Below are positions 10,775 through 22,958 of a stretch of DNA of 64,000 nucleotides, piece after piece. The notes beneath the pieces are model-generated. The model ran no database searches and had not been told where the DNA came from. It was given only the letters and a program-made list of their open reading frames with translations. Source of the DNA: Solen grandis (taxonomy: Eukaryota > Mollusca > Bivalvia > Adapedonta > Solenidae); NCBI GenBank assembly GCA_021229015.1, contig CM037783.1, positions 10,177,324 to 10,241,323 on the forward strand. Reading direction: 5' to 3'. Positions within the stretch are counted from its first letter, which is position 1; every line of letters begins with the position of its first letter. A program made the position numbers and the translations under genes.

Positions 10775-12532
10775 TACATCGACGGGAAATGTAATAAAGA
10801 TCTGTGTAACAGATATATTAAACACTTTAATATAAATTCGTATAAACCATGCTAATCCTGCATAGAACAAACAAAAACTAACAATAAGTAAGGATGATTG
10901 AGTCACATTTGCAATCCACATTACTTTTTCTTCGTTTGAACTTAAAAGTTTTAACGTATATTGCACCTTTTCTTCCAAAACATCGTAGTTTTTCTCTGTC
11001 TGTATCATGGTTCCAAGCTCTGAATACAAAAGACTATCATCAGATATTCTGAAAAGTGATGGAGCGGCGTCAGGTAGAACGATGAACATAAATGGGTGCT
11101 GAACTTCAACAACTCTAAATCTTTTTCTGACTTCTGAATATACTTGGCGAAGGAAATATACTTTATGCACACCAAATCCTTTATTGCACAAACAGTAGTA
11201 TAGCACGGTTCGTTTAATTGAAACCAAAAGGTCTTCAATGTCTATGTAAGGAAATTGCCGTTCCCCATCCCAGTCGATGTTTTCAGCACCTAAACGTTTC
11301 AGAATTACCAACAGTCGAGCCCCGATCGAACATACTTGTGTTTGAAATCCGGGACACACGCTTTCAAGAGGTTCGTCATTTATAGTGTAATGAACAGAAA
11401 TGTCTAACAAGTCATCTTCTGTGTGAATCCAGAAAAAGTTTTGTGTAGCAATCAAACTTCCGACCACACGATAAATAATACGATATACTGGCTGAATCAA
11501 GCTCACTTGATACACTTTAATTGTAGTTTTAATGAATTGTTTTATATTTGAAACAATAGACATTTCCTGAAGAATACAATCGTATTTTCCAAAGTCAGAT
11601 TCTCTGAGATGACGAATACGTAAATTTGCATCAACTCTGAACATGGTGTCATCTGTTTCACTTGCAGTTTTAGTAAGTGAAATTTCGTATCGGCGGGATG
11701 ATTGCAATGTTTGTTTTTCATGCAACCATCTAACAGTAAATGGGGGTGTCTTTGAACACATAAAACTGCATTCAAGTAGAACATCTTCACCAACATATCT
11801 TGTCACCGATTGGTGCGCATATGGAAGCGGAACCCCACTACGGTCGCTATATTCATACTCATTGTGAGAGACTTTCTGCAACGTTTGGCCGTACTGTGAT
11901 GGAGTATATGTCTCCACTGTTCGAACATGCTCTTTGAAGTTGTCTCTATTTAGATTGACAGGGTCTAAATAGCCCTCGGGATAATCTTTGAAATCATCAA
12001 AACTTTGCAAGAAGTTTTGACTCAATGAAAGATATATTGTTGTCATTATGTAAATGTACATCATTTCAATAAGTATAGCAATCCACAAAGCATGTAAAGT
12101 CACGTAGAATACATAAGAACATATTTTTAAAGGACTAAATCCCAGTATCTTCAAATACTTGAATATATATACACATAGTGTACAAAGCTCGTCCCAGAAA
12201 TATTTAATCACAAGTTTAAAGTTTACAAATGGAAGCGCATACATTCGTAAAATATTTTGTTGATTTTCGTCTAAGTGCCCAACTTGCAAATAAACATTAG
12301 CCAGGAAAAGTACGGTTAAAGCTTCTCTGATATTTAATGTGTCATATATGAATGACCTGTGCACGTTTGTCCCGTTTCCGACATATCCGAGAAGAAACCA
12401 TACGACTGTTGACATGAGAAGACACAGTGGAAGTGCGCTTGTGTTAATGCCACTTTCTTCTGTCCATTTCACAGCAAGAAGAAACACACAGGGGGATAGG
12501 GCTCGTAGAATTAATGCCCGGAATACGTTCAT
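10775..12532 (-). CDS. Ig-TIR receptor, copy 1 (partial, TIR missing at gap)
   Basis: Reads MNVFRALILRALSP and continues for 586 codons to TFPVDV, where the N gap begins. Order of parts: hydrophobic multi-pass region (about 1-172), Ig domain (about 238-340, cysteines in DVLLECSF and KYDCIL), a second cysteine-containing extracellular region (about 340-540), then a membrane helix (SLLIVSFCLFYAGLAWFIRI). It is collinear with the complete copy at 37.3-39.5 kb. An ATG 40 codons further upstream is in frame, but a good acceptor (TGTATTTTGTCAG) ends just before the ATG at 12532 and the similarity to the other copy starts there, so I chose 12532. The sequence beyond the gap (10604-10674) does not match the paralogue. 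The TIR is either hidden in an underestimated gap or lost. Confidence 0.85.
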
Positions 12533-13009
12533 ATTTGCCTGACAAAATACATGAAACATAAATACAAGATAAACGCAGATGCAATAAAACAGGAAATAAT
12601 CTTTACCCATTTCTTTTCGGAGGTGCGTGCCAAAACGAGTGTTCAATGTCATTTAAGCGATGGAAAAACAACAATCAATATAACGATTTTATATTTTTTT
12701 TTATAGTTGTATGATATTTTACTAGAATAACTATTTTATGATGGTGTTTTTGTTATATTCTTTAATCCTTTTATCAGAACCTTGTGCAATACTATGGTGT
12801 ATATATCAATAATAATCATCATAATAATATTGACATATTGTTCAATACCTGACTGTACTGTTTGAAATAGAATAGGTGGATGTTAATGCAAAAGGGATTT
12901 TCTTAGTCACATTCTAAATCAAAGCGCACAATGCGCTGAGAGACAGCGACGGGATAATTATCAATGTAAGCCCAGAGTTACTGAAGTTATTGAAGCAGTC
13001 ACATGACGA

Positions 13010-13113
13010 CAAAAACTCCACCCGCTGTTGCTACAGAATGTTCTGTTTGTAACATAATAATCCGGAGTAAAGGTCATGAACCTTTCATTCATAAAGAGCT
13101 ACATACCTAAGTA
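13010..13113 (+). CDS. Very small ORF with a CxxC pair, doubtful
   Basis: An ATG frame of about 35 codons beginning MTTKTPPAVA and containing ECSVC and a histidine-rich tail, ending TAA. The composition looks more protein-like than its surroundings, and CTGTTGCTACAG could be an acceptor, but no family is recognised. It may be a fragment of an exon or a chance ORF. Confidence 0.15.
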
Positions 13114-13876
13114 GGTCATTCTCTTTCTCTAGTGCTAGCGAATTCTATCTGTTGTTTTGTATATGTAGAAATTGACCAGGTATTTGATTATTTAAGATAC
13201 TAGAATGTTTGTCTATCTATTTCCAAGTTAAGAAATGCCTTTGGAGGAACCTAACTCGCCATCATGCAAAATATTGTGTGGACTACTTTAGGTCAATTGC
13301 ATACATACGGAGCACTATTTTTTCTTTTTACAGGAGTAGATTTTCATATACGTAAGATGGGTTGCTGTTCTGGTTAAGAAATGTCACGGATATTTTTTTC
13401 ACGCTTAAAATTAATGCTTCCAATGCAAAATAGTGGCAAAAGAAAACATGTTAACAAACAATAACACACTAAAAGCGCTTACGGTTATGATTTAAACGTC
13501 TGTGTAACATATTCCACTCGTATTCGTTAGTGCAGAATCGCATTGCATGGATCCGCACTAAGCGCGGAGAGGTACAGTTAAAATTGTTGTGGAAAATATG
13601 CAAATTAGCAAGGCCTGATTTCGTTCTTCAGCATAAGACGGCTAATCGCCGTCTAAAAACAAGCAATTATATTTTATTTATTCCCAATTTTGTATTATAC
13701 TGACAAGATTTCATGACGCCCTTTTTTTAAATAACTATATTGACTGTTGTTGGTTTTGGACATTTTTTTTTAATTTGTATTTGATTACCATTAACAATTT
13801 ATTGTATGTAAATGGATTATATTGATACATTCAGGAAAACACCTAATATAAATGTCACAGATTGAGAAAAATGTGC

Positions 13877-13950
13877 AGCCCGACCGTAATCCAAAACCGG
13901 AGCCTTTCGCTTACGGGGTAAATGTTCTATCAAATTAGCTATTCGGCCGC
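13877..13950 (-). repeat. tRNA-derived (SINE-like) element
   Basis: On the minus strand it reads CGGCCGAATAGCTAATTTGA, then TAGAACATTTACCCCGTAAG, then a GGTTTTGGATTA segment in the B-box position and CGGTCGGGCT. This follows the D-arm, anticodon-arm and T-arm order of a tRNA over 74 nt, but the T-loop motif is mutated. It shares GATAGAACATT with the element at 46-132. It is probably the head of a SINE or a tRNA pseudogene. Confidence 0.55.
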
Positions 13951-14610
13951 TTTCACACCTCTCTCCTCTGGTACTGAGACATACATTTGAGGGATTATTT
14001 TGCTCATTTTCCTCACAACAAATTCTGATGCAGGTCAGAACTGGATACTCCAGGGTTAAAGAAACTTTTGTAACATGAATTGAAAGTATATGATTGATAC
14101 CACACGCATTCAGCCAATTTCGTCATGGAAATAGGAGCTAAATTAGCAATAATATTACTGAAGTAAAGATAGTTCAATCTTCACAAATTATTATAAAACA
14201 AACTGCTTATAAAATCAATGTGTTTCTGTTTTTACAGTATATATCCTTAATTGATAAAGAAAGACAGACATTGTCTATCAGTTTCGAATGACGTCAGAAC
14301 TCAACACCGTGCAGTAGTTACTTCCCTTTCCCGTTTCGAAAATACAAGCAAACCGGCTATTTCTCACAATATCGCGGTCGCGCCGAGAGGAAACGAAATT
14401 AACTTCCCAAGCTCATTTGAGTAACGTATTTTTGGTTCTAGGTCATTGGCTATATACTGTGGTGCTTGCATACACAAAGAGTTTCATTTATTTTTATGCA
14501 ATGGTTTGATGCTATAAAAAGTTTCGAATTTGTAGGTTTTATTTAAAAGCAACAATTATGTTTTCAAAATGTATGTATTCTTAAATAATATTTGTTTATG
14601 CAATAGAAAC

Positions 14611-14692
14611 ATATTTTGTCTTCAATAATGTGAGATAATATCCAACCGACTATATTTTGTCTTCAATAATGTGAGATAATATCCAACCGACT
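14611..14692. repeat. 41-bp tandem duplication
   Basis: Two identical adjacent copies of a 41-bp unit starting ATATTTTGTCTTCAATAATG. The identity suggests a recent local duplication. Confidence 0.9.
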
Positions 14693-15299
14693 AATTATGT
14701 ATAATAAATTGTACAACATTGAACAAACAATAAACTAACGACTACATTGTACTAATAATGTAAGACCTAGTGAAACTGATTAAGAATCAATGGACAGTTT
14801 CAGTCCAAATTGAGCACTGTCTTTTCCATTTTTATTCATTTTATTTATTTATCTACTTTTACGTTACCTCTAGGAGAATATAAGAAATATCCCAACATAA
14901 TTGTTTTCAAATTTAAAAGTTATGGTAAAGATGTCATTTGGATCGGAAATGATACATGTATGTTTTAGCTATTAATAAGGAACTAATAATAAGTCTCTCT
15001 CATTATCTCTCTAAAGATTTTATGAGAACTGTTTTTTTTTAATGTGTTCATCGTCTTTACAGTTCAATTAAATGCAGCACCTAAGTATTTTGACCATCTG
15101 ATGATTTTATTTCTGCAAAATATGTATATGTTAAGTAAAGAAAATGCACGTAAAGTATTTGAGGAAAGATAGTAAGGTTTCCTTTTCCGATTGCTTCTTA
15201 AGCCCTCGAATCATTTTCCCGTAACTCAAATAAAGATCATGGTTTAGGCTTTCACATACTCGTAGTGAAATAAACGATAGTTTTGTCAGCCAGAAAAGG

Positions 15300-15420
15300 A
15301 GCCCGACACTTTAGTCTGTTATGTTCATTAATACAGAAATGGCAAGAGGTAGTGATATAGGACTGAGCCTTGTGGAACCCACAGAGATGCTGGTCATGCG
15401 TTCAACATGCATCATGTTAT
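15300..15420 (-). pseudogene. Reverse-transcriptase trace (jockey/CR1-like)
   Basis: On the minus strand a short frame reads WVPQGSVLYHYLLPFLY, close to the VPQGSVLGP motif of jockey/CR1-type reverse transcriptases. It is flanked by stops and no other motif is readable, so it is a very old or truncated fragment. Confidence 0.4.
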
Positions 15421-16775
15421 ACATACGTAGTTATCCATCTAACAATTTATGCTACATTTTGTCCATATAATTAAATAAACATATGTATATACTCAAGAAA
15501 AGTGTCAGTTTGATGAAGACAATGAGCTATCATTTCCAAATGCCAAAGACAATTATATCTTTTTTAATGATTGTGGCTGTAAAGAAACAATAAGGCCTAT
15601 ATTCGTCATGAAACTGAATGCTGTGAGGGCTTACACCTCTTTAAGATATTTTACGAGCCAAATGGTGCACATTTGGTGCTACTTTTCTAATAAGTTACTT
15701 TTTAAGCCAGACTGAGGTTAATATCTTACAGGAATATGTCATTTTCTATCTTGCATTTATCATACAAACAATTTTTTTCTCTCCTTTTTTTTTATATACA
15801 ATGAGATTTCCGTGTGCCTTGTATTTTTCTATAAACTTAAATACGATCATTACACTAATCGGTAAACAAGCAGGGAAGATAGACTACCAAGACGGTTGTA
15901 TATTTTCAAACATAATTTGCTTATACCTTTTTGGTGGAGATTTATGTTTTTGAACTTATATATTTCAAAATAATTGTTTAATTGTGCAAATATATTTGTC
16001 AAGTAGTAGTTACCAACCCTTATTTTTCAATTGCCATTATAGTCATACAATTAAATTATTATTGTTGTTGGTTTAAGCATATTTATTCATATATTATATA
16101 GTACAATAGAAATGCAAATCATACAAACCTACATATAGTATAAAACTTGTTCAAAACTCATTATGCATAGTTATCGACGTATCTATATCTAAAGGATTAA
16201 ATCGAAAGCGTAAAGCTTATTGGGATATTATAGGGATATATTATTATTGCTAACCCTCACCTTCATCCTAAACACTGGTGCTGCTAACATACATTTTGTT
16301 GTTGCATGCCTAGTTAGTGACAGAATATCAGAAATGAACTATTTATTCGTTAAAACGCAGATGATACAGAACATAATATTAGCCTTAGCATGGTATCTCA
16401 GCCGTGAGTAACCAAATTTCCACCCCTACCCCTAAACCTTTCTGAAAAGCAAAGGACCTTTTCTTGTCATAAAAGTTGTTTACAAATTGACCAAATCTAG
16501 ATTTACACTAGTATATAAATTCCATTGTTTTCCGGGAAATAAATCTGAGTATAGAACTAGATATTACAACAAAAATTGCCTAAATTACCCAGTACAAAGC
16601 AATAAAGCTAAAAGATGAAGGTCAGTCTAGACTGTGGTTAAATTCGGCATTCAGTATTTCAAATTGTCACTTAAACATTATTTCTACAGAGAGTTCTTTG
16701 CAATTAGTGCAGCTTTGCTCCAAATATTTGCCCATGCATCATACATGGAATCCATTTAGTTTTTCGTCAATAAAT

Positions 16776-16812
<37 letters not shown>

Positions 16813-17544
16813 TAAACGCTACAAACTTTGCTCAGTCAATAAATTTTTAAAGTTTTAATGTGTATCTGGCATAATTAACCAGTTTTACCTTTAACAATGT
16901 TTTCTTTTCATCTGTGTTTTCTACCACTTTTTCTGACAGAAGATCCCTTTTTTTCTCCGTTATTCTTTTGTTAAACATCATCAATTTTATTTAAATTTCA
17001 ACTTTATATCTCGTGCTCGTTTGAACTTGGTTGAATTGCAGCAACATATCTATTTCCAGAAGTACTACATATTTTATTTGAAACGTAGCCCAGTTAGGAA
17101 TCCATATGAAAGTTAACCCCCCACCACACACACACCTTGGTATGACAGTAAGTGATCATGTGTCTGATTAATAGATAAATTTATGGTCAGATGCAAGTTT
17201 GTGAACGACGATATATATTGCAATGAATGTTAAAGATTAAGTGCTGTTTCCGCAAATATTGTTTTATAGACGAAAAAAGTGTAAAAATTTACTTTCGACA
17301 CTTTGCTTATAAAACTCACCACCGTAACACGTAACTATATCAGGTACGTTTTATGTTTGATTTCAGTAAATAGTCACATACTTCTCGGTCTTATTGCGAA
17401 GGTTTTACAATAGAAATATCACCTTGTCTACAGAAATAACACTTATTCTTTAACCGTATGTTACATCAAATGATTGGTATTCACTTTTGTTTATCTGTCA
17501 TTTTCTGTCTTTTTATTAACTGATAATTATAGAAGATTTTACAT

Positions 17545-19335
17545 TTATTTTGTATCGCGTAGGTTGCATCCACGTAGGGTTCTCTTCTTTTTCCAATTAA
17601 AATGTTAACCCAATACATTGCTTATATGTCTCTGGTATATTTTGAATAAGTTGGTGATATTTAAGATAATCTTCTTTTGGAATATTGTAAATATCAGGAA
17701 AAAATCAAAATCGTAATTATTATTTGTTCGAAAGTCATATAAGTTATCAATAACTTTGATTCCTTTATCGAACTATGACCTCAAAAAGATAGTTTTCATA
17801 ACAATTTTTATATTCAAATTATTCTATACAATGTGGTTTATACTATCCATTTCGCAATGTTTCTTTATTTTATTACTAATTAAAAGATCCGTCATTTTTT
17901 TAATATATATTTGATTTACATCGGTTTCTGTTAATTCATCTTCTAAAATACTTTTCCACCAAGGTTGTCAATAACATTTATGTATAATTTTTTCCAGCAT
18001 CCCAGTTTTTCTGTATCTAATTCTTTAAACCCAGCTAGCCTTTAATGCATCATTAATATCTGTCAATTTCAACCCCCCATCTTTATAAGCTTAAAATATA
18101 TCATGACGCTTTATTTTTTAGGCTTGCCGTCCAATAAGTAGATAATATCTTTCTGTGGATTTGGTAAAACTGTGAAAGGATATACTAGTTTTGGTAAAGC
18201 AAACGTTCTTATAACTACAACCTTTCCCATAAGTGCTAGTTTTCTATGTTGCCATTGTTTTGGAAAAAGATATTTTGTCACATTATATTGTTTTTCGTTA
18301 TAAAAATCAATTCCTAAAGTTCTTGCTGTTTTTGACGTCCATTTATATTTCTTCTCCTTACAAAACTCAAAATTTGAATTTTTCAAAGAGCCTGCTCTTA
18401 ACACTACTGATTTACTATTATTATTATTAAGGTTTAGACCAGAGTTACTACATATATTTATCTTTCGAAAGATTCTTGAAGTCCATTATTAAAAAATGTT
18501 GCGTCATTTGCAAATAAAGTTTGCTTAGCTTCTATTTTGTTTATTTTAATAACCCTATTTTTATCATTTGCTTTATAATTTAATAACATTTCAATAAACA
18601 TTACAAAAATTGAAGAACACAACGGACAACATTGTCTAACTCCGTTTTTGATTTTAAAACATTCTGAAAGATTGCCATTACTTACTATTATACCGTTTAT
18701 TCAATCATAGAACAACTTAATTCATTTAATAAGGCTATTTCCAAAATTAAGTTATTTATGGCATTCAACCATAAAACCATGATTTAATAAAGAATAAAGA
18801 ATAATAAACCTGGTTGTTTTGTTTTTTTTCGTTTAGAAAATCTAAAATTTCAAAGATTAGGCTAACATTCTCTCCGATGTATCTTTCTTTAATTAAGCCA
18901 CTTTGACTGTATGGAATTATTGTATTATTTATTTTTTTTCATTTCTTTCAGTGCATTATAAACTTCGTCTTCAGTTAATACTCCCTCACATAATTCCTGT
19001 TTTTCCTTACTTAATTTGCTTCCAAAATAGTTTTTTTTTTCATCAGTTATATAAATATCATTTACTTTTAACTTTTGAATTGTTTTCATTTTTGCATGAG
19101 TTTTTTGTTTTTAAGTTAGAGACATATAAGCTATTTTGTTTTTGCTTTTAACAGTAGCCCGTTTATCTAATAAAATTTCTATAGATTGTTTTTATTGTGT
19201 AGTTTATTGTCTTATTTTTCTGAATTGTTTGGTTGAGTGAGCTCTTTTTCTAACCTTGCAATATCTTCAATTAAGTGAAAATAAAGTTGATCCCTTGATA
19301 AATTAGGTCCCTAAGGGTCGGCACTCTGTATACAG
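17545..19335 (-). pseudogene. L1-like LINE ORF2 fragment, degraded
   Basis: Several L1-type ORF2 blocks are readable in order on the minus strand with stops and frameshifts: LHNK and AKTK before the RT, EGVLTEDEVYNALKEMKKNK, QSGLIKERYIGENVSLIFEI, NGVRQCCPLCSSIFVMFIEM, TLFANDATFF (where FADD is expected), ALMGKVVVIRTFALPKLVYP (open for 98 codons at 18,111-18,404), AYKDGGLKLTDINDALKASW, and a C-terminal NIPKEDYLKYHQLI. A piece between the GxxG-type entry of the RT and QSG is deleted. No endonuclease is seen, so the element is 5'-truncated. It cannot be active. Confidence 0.8.
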
Positions 19336-20000
19336 AATTTCAAATCCTGCTGTGAAATCAGTGAAACCAGTGGTCAGAATTAAATTTCTTTCGGCATCAA
19401 TATTTACTTTCTGGGTGTCTATCATAATTACTAAATTAAGTTGATCCTTTGAAAACTGAAGCCCCTATGGGTTTTGGCTAGTTTCATAATATACGCCATA
19501 TAGAAGATTAAAAAAATAATGTTCTATCATGAAACCATTTGTTAGAATTTAATTCCTTTTGATATGTGTGGTCACCTTCTTGCTGTCTACCATAACTGCT
19601 AAAAAACGTTTGAACGCTTTTAAAAATGAGGCCCCATCGGGTCAGCTAGTTTGACTATATAATCAGTATTGAAACTTCAGAATTCTTAAAATCTGAAATT
19701 TGAATTTGGTTAGTAATTCTTCACCTTTGAAAATAATTCTCAGAATTAATTCATGTTTTGAAGCAATGATAACCTCGTGGCCCCATATCATATTTTTAAG
19801 CATTTCTGATCCCTTGAAAAATGAGGCCTTCAGATGATTGACTAAGTTAAGAATTCTTTGTGTCTTAAGCTTGAATCTGGTTGCTGCGGAAGTTACTCGT
19901 AACCAGATAATTTCAAGAGCCTTGAATGGTTTTTAATAAGCATATTTACTCTGGTGAGCGATCTTGAGAAAATAACCCTCTTGATTTCTGGATTTGCATG
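19270..20000. repeat. Diverged tandem repeat, about 150-200 bp unit
   Basis: The segment TTGATCCCTTGAAAAATGAG, or a close variant, followed by GCCCC and GGGTCAGCTAGTTT-like sequence, recurs near 19,290, 19,441, 19,612 and 19,808. Units differ by substitutions and indels. It abuts the 5' side of the L1-like fragment. Confidence 0.55.
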
Positions 20001-21374
20001 ACTATCACATGTTGAGTGTTGAGGTGTCGTTTTCTAGAGTTGTTGATTACAGCAATCAAGTGTTCACATGGTAAAGTATTGTCATCTACATAATTATATA
20101 AGCTGCTGTCTTGGACAAAATGATAAATATCAAAACGAAAATATCGAATAAAACTTTTAAATTCCTTTTAGAGTACTTAAATACACTATTTCCCATATAC
20201 TTTTTGAGATCAAAGGTAGATTCTTTAACACGATTATTTTCTGTCAACCATAACATCACCTTATTTTATTCATCACTTTTCATTTCTTATCATAATAGTC
20301 TTTGCGTTTTTTTTTGTATTTTTCAAACATTAAAACTACATCTTTAGTAGATATGGGTTTTCACTTAATGAATTGTATCAAAAGAATGAATTTCGATTAT
20401 ATAAGAGATGTCTAGATGATTTTGTTTTCTTTTATTCGTGAAAATATAGATATCTTATGAACTTATATATGGAATTGAGTCACTCTGTGCAATGTGTTGG
20501 TCTATGTGTGTCAAAATGTGCTCAGTTATTTTTTTCCTGAAATTTGCTTACTTTGTTTGACAAGGACGAATTCACTGTATAAATATATATTTTTTTATTC
20601 TGATTTACATCCACCAGTACATCTGTCTAAGATGTGTTAATTGAAATAATATCTTTTTGATGGGTTATAAGAATTTTTTTGTTTTCTCAAGACTTAACAT
20701 GTCATAGCTAATTTAAATTTCTGAAATTTATTTGCAACCATTTCATTTTCTTTTTCCTTATATTCTTAAATCGATTTTTCAGAGTTGTATTCATCTATAT
20801 TATCAGTGACAGGGGATAACTTTCTTTTTTTATAAACTGCAATGCATAGCAATCATACTTATTCATACTAACCGTTAAATCCTGAGCAAAAAACAACAAC
20901 TAACAACAACAAAAAATACATAAACATTGTAAACTCTAAAAAAATGTTCAACAAAAAGAAAGTAAAAAGCAGTAGAGTAAAAGGATAAAGTTTCTGAACT
21001 TTTTATATGACATCCATTTTTACTTTAAATACTGGCACATTACTTTTAAGTTGAAAAACTATGATATAATGTATATCAGACAACAGCAGGTTTTGGATAT
21101 TTCAGATGTTAAAATATAAAAGTGAAGTATTTTTGCAGAGAAGAAACATTTTTGAAATGCTGTACAAGTTTTTATTTTTGTCATAAAAATATCTCAATTT
21201 AGGTCTCAAACTTAAATGAGTATTTTGTATTTAGAAAATACTTTTAATAAGATAAATAAAGGTTATTACAGAAAGATTTATCCTTCATTGGCGGAGGTTT
21301 ATAAAAACACATCTTGTGTTATTTATGTTTACTTCTGTAAATAAGGTTTCTATGTGATTAAATTCAATACCTAC
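20000..21374. other. AT-rich intergenic or intronic stretch
   Basis: Low-complexity AT-rich DNA in which I see no gene or repeat family. Confidence 0.5.
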
Positions 21375-21458
21375 CCTCAACAGCTATGTCTAATCTCAAG
21401 TGAGCTGCCACTTCTCCTCCCTTGTCTATCTGCCCTCCGAAGATTGGCAGTTGTCCAC
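21375..21458 (-). CDS. Candidate 84-nt exon of an unidentified gene
   Basis: Acceptor GACACTCAGCTCCAG and donor GTAGGT bound 28 codons, phase 1 at both ends, reading GQLPIFGGQIDKGGEVAAHL and then RLDIAVEG. GC and codon texture differ sharply from the AT-rich surroundings. Joined to the 22.4-kb exon it keeps the frame (FRG-GQLPIF). I do not recognise the domain. Confidence 0.5.
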
Positions 21459-21729
21459 CTGGAGCTGAGTGTCAACAAAAGATGATTCCAGTATATTTTC
21501 TGCAAAAAAGAGCGTCAAAGATATTTTATATAAAATTCTTTAAGGTTGTCGATCATGTATCGGAGACTTTATAGTTATGTAAGCACAAATAAATATATTT
21601 GTATTTTTATTTTGACATTCTACAAGTCTTCATAAATTTTACTATTGATTTCATCCAAAGAAGAATCTGAAATTGTTTACTTATCACTTAAGAAACTGTG
21701 TACAGGATGGACAGGCCATGGAGATTAAC

Positions 21730-21906
21730 CTAAGCTGGGGTATTATGCTGGTGAGACGTCCGAACATTTGGTGTGCCAGTATTGGTAGCTATAGCATGGT
21801 TCACAGATAAAGTTTCCTGTTCTGTATATCCTAACTGTTGCTTAGCAACATAGTCCATATGTGGTAAAGCATAAGCATAATTAACAATTCCGTTGTGTAT
21901 TGAGAT
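21730..21906 (-). CDS. Candidate terminal exon with stop, unidentified gene
   Basis: A minus-strand acceptor (GTTCCATTGTAG) is followed by 58 codons and TAG. The reading begins ISIHNGIVNYAYALPHMDYV and ends HQHNTPA. It is rich in Tyr, Thr, Asn and His and has no hydrophobic helix, so it could be a cytoplasmic tail. Entry phase is 0, which does not match the phase-1 donor of the 22.4-kb exon. It is therefore either an alternative 3' exon reached from another donor or part of a different transcript. Confidence 0.4.
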   Translation of the reverse strand: MSIHNGIVNYAYALPHMDYVAKQQLGYTEQETLSVNHAIATNTGTPNVRTSHQHNTPA

Positions 21907-22394
21907 CTACAATGGAACACATTTATTCAGAATGATAGAGAAAAAAGTCATGCATTAACTCATTTTGTTTTGTCGCGAAAACCAATGATAAAATTTAAAT
22001 TTAGAATTCAAGCCCGTGATTTACACTATACTGATATATAATAAAAACTTATCGAAAGATAAACCGGTCATTTCTAATTTTGTTTACAAAATAAATACCT
22101 TTATTGACATTTTCTTCTTCTGTGAGTTTGAGAAATGAACGCGTCCATTTATTCTGCGACACTCTTATTCAGTTAGGTTGTCCCAATTCTATTAAAGAAA
22201 ACAATTAACTCCATGAAGATATGAAATGATATTTGATGTTGTTGCATTAACTTTTGAAAATTACATCCTTTAACTAGTTATGATTAGAATCTTTAGACAA
22301 TTTACATATATACAAAATTGTGTTTTCGTCATGATCGGGTCAACACGTAGCATTTGTTGCTGTTAATTACATACCTAAAGCTTAAAATGCCTAC

Positions 22395-22561
22395 CTCTGA
22401 AAAGAACGTCCATATCCAAAGAGTTCGTCAGTACGTTTATGTATCTTATAAGTGCATGTAACACTGTACGTGTAGCCTTAAATTCGCTGTGAGTGTATGT
22501 ACACAGCTGCACTTCATAGATACACTGTTTGTTTACACCAAGGTCAGTACACAGAGGATAT
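22395..22561 (-). CDS. Candidate 167-nt exon of an unidentified gene
   Basis: A strong acceptor (CTCCGATTCTTGTGTTAG) and a GTAGGC donor bound a frame reading YPLCTDLGVNKQCIYEVQLC and continuing to NSLDMDVLFRG; entry phase 2, exit phase 1. Three cysteines in the first 20 residues suggest an extracellular disulfide-bonded region. It would splice in frame to the 84-nt exon at 21.4 kb. An ATG upstream of the acceptor (MLSDSC) gives an alternative start reading. No family is recognised. Confidence 0.5.
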
Positions 22562-22607
22562 CTAACACAAGAATCGGAGAGCATTCATAGCTTTTTTCAA
22601 TATTGAA

Positions 22608-22756
22608 TACAGTTGAACCTGTATTAGCGGTTACCTGTATTAAGCGGTCAACCTGCATTTAGCGGTCAGTTTTGTTCCAAATTGGTTTCCTTCATTTAGC
22701 GGTCATCTCTGTTCTATGGTTCCCTTGACTGACCGCTTAAGACTGATTTCACTGTA
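22608..22756. mobile_element. Short non-autonomous DNA element with AGCGGTCA repeats
   Basis: Starts TACAGTTGAACCTGTATTAG and ends TGATTTCACTGTA, which are imperfect terminal inverted repeats (TACAGT..GAA). Inside, TTAGCGGTCA-like motifs recur four times and appear once inverted (TGACCGCTTAAG). It has no coding capacity. Similar TACAGT-ended, AGCGG-rich repeats are widespread in animal genomes; the family assignment is open. Confidence 0.6.
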
Positions 22757-22958
22757 TACTGACTAATAAAACCTTAAATTGTTGGAATTATCAAACATAG
22801 CTTAAGATTTGTCAAGAAACTATATTCTTCACATTGTGACACAGAATTGAGCTATACAATGATCCTCAGTTCACAATTACTGACAACAAAGGACGAGAAA
22901 GTTAATGTAAGATTCTATCAATTTTATTACAGAGTAACCTCTCAACTAAAACAAAATT

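Larger units (their letters stand above)
12653..17540. other. Long intergenic stretch with small repeats
   Basis: No intact gene is seen. It holds a tRNA-like element (13,877-13,950), a 41-bp tandem duplication (14,611-14,692), a weak reverse-transcriptase trace (15,300-15,420), a T-run (about 16,780-16,806), and a short hairpin GACGGCTAATCGCCGTC near 13,627. A CpG-containing patch around 14,370 (ATATCGCGGTCGCGCCGAG) could be promoter DNA for the receptor downstream on the minus strand, but there is no direct support. Confidence 0.5.

Noticed and set aside
10534..10855. Open frames running through the N gap
   Set aside because: The gap is a placeholder, so frames crossing it are meaningless.
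12533..12652. 40-codon N-terminal extension of the copy 1 receptor (MTLNTRFGTH...)
   Set aside because: A good splice acceptor lies between it and the conserved start, copy 2 has no matching extension, and sequence similarity begins exactly at the downstream ATG.
16220..16411. Short open frame with a hydrophobic, signal-peptide-like start
   Set aside because: No ATG at a sensible position with splice or polyA support, and AT-rich sequence often gives hydrophobic frames.
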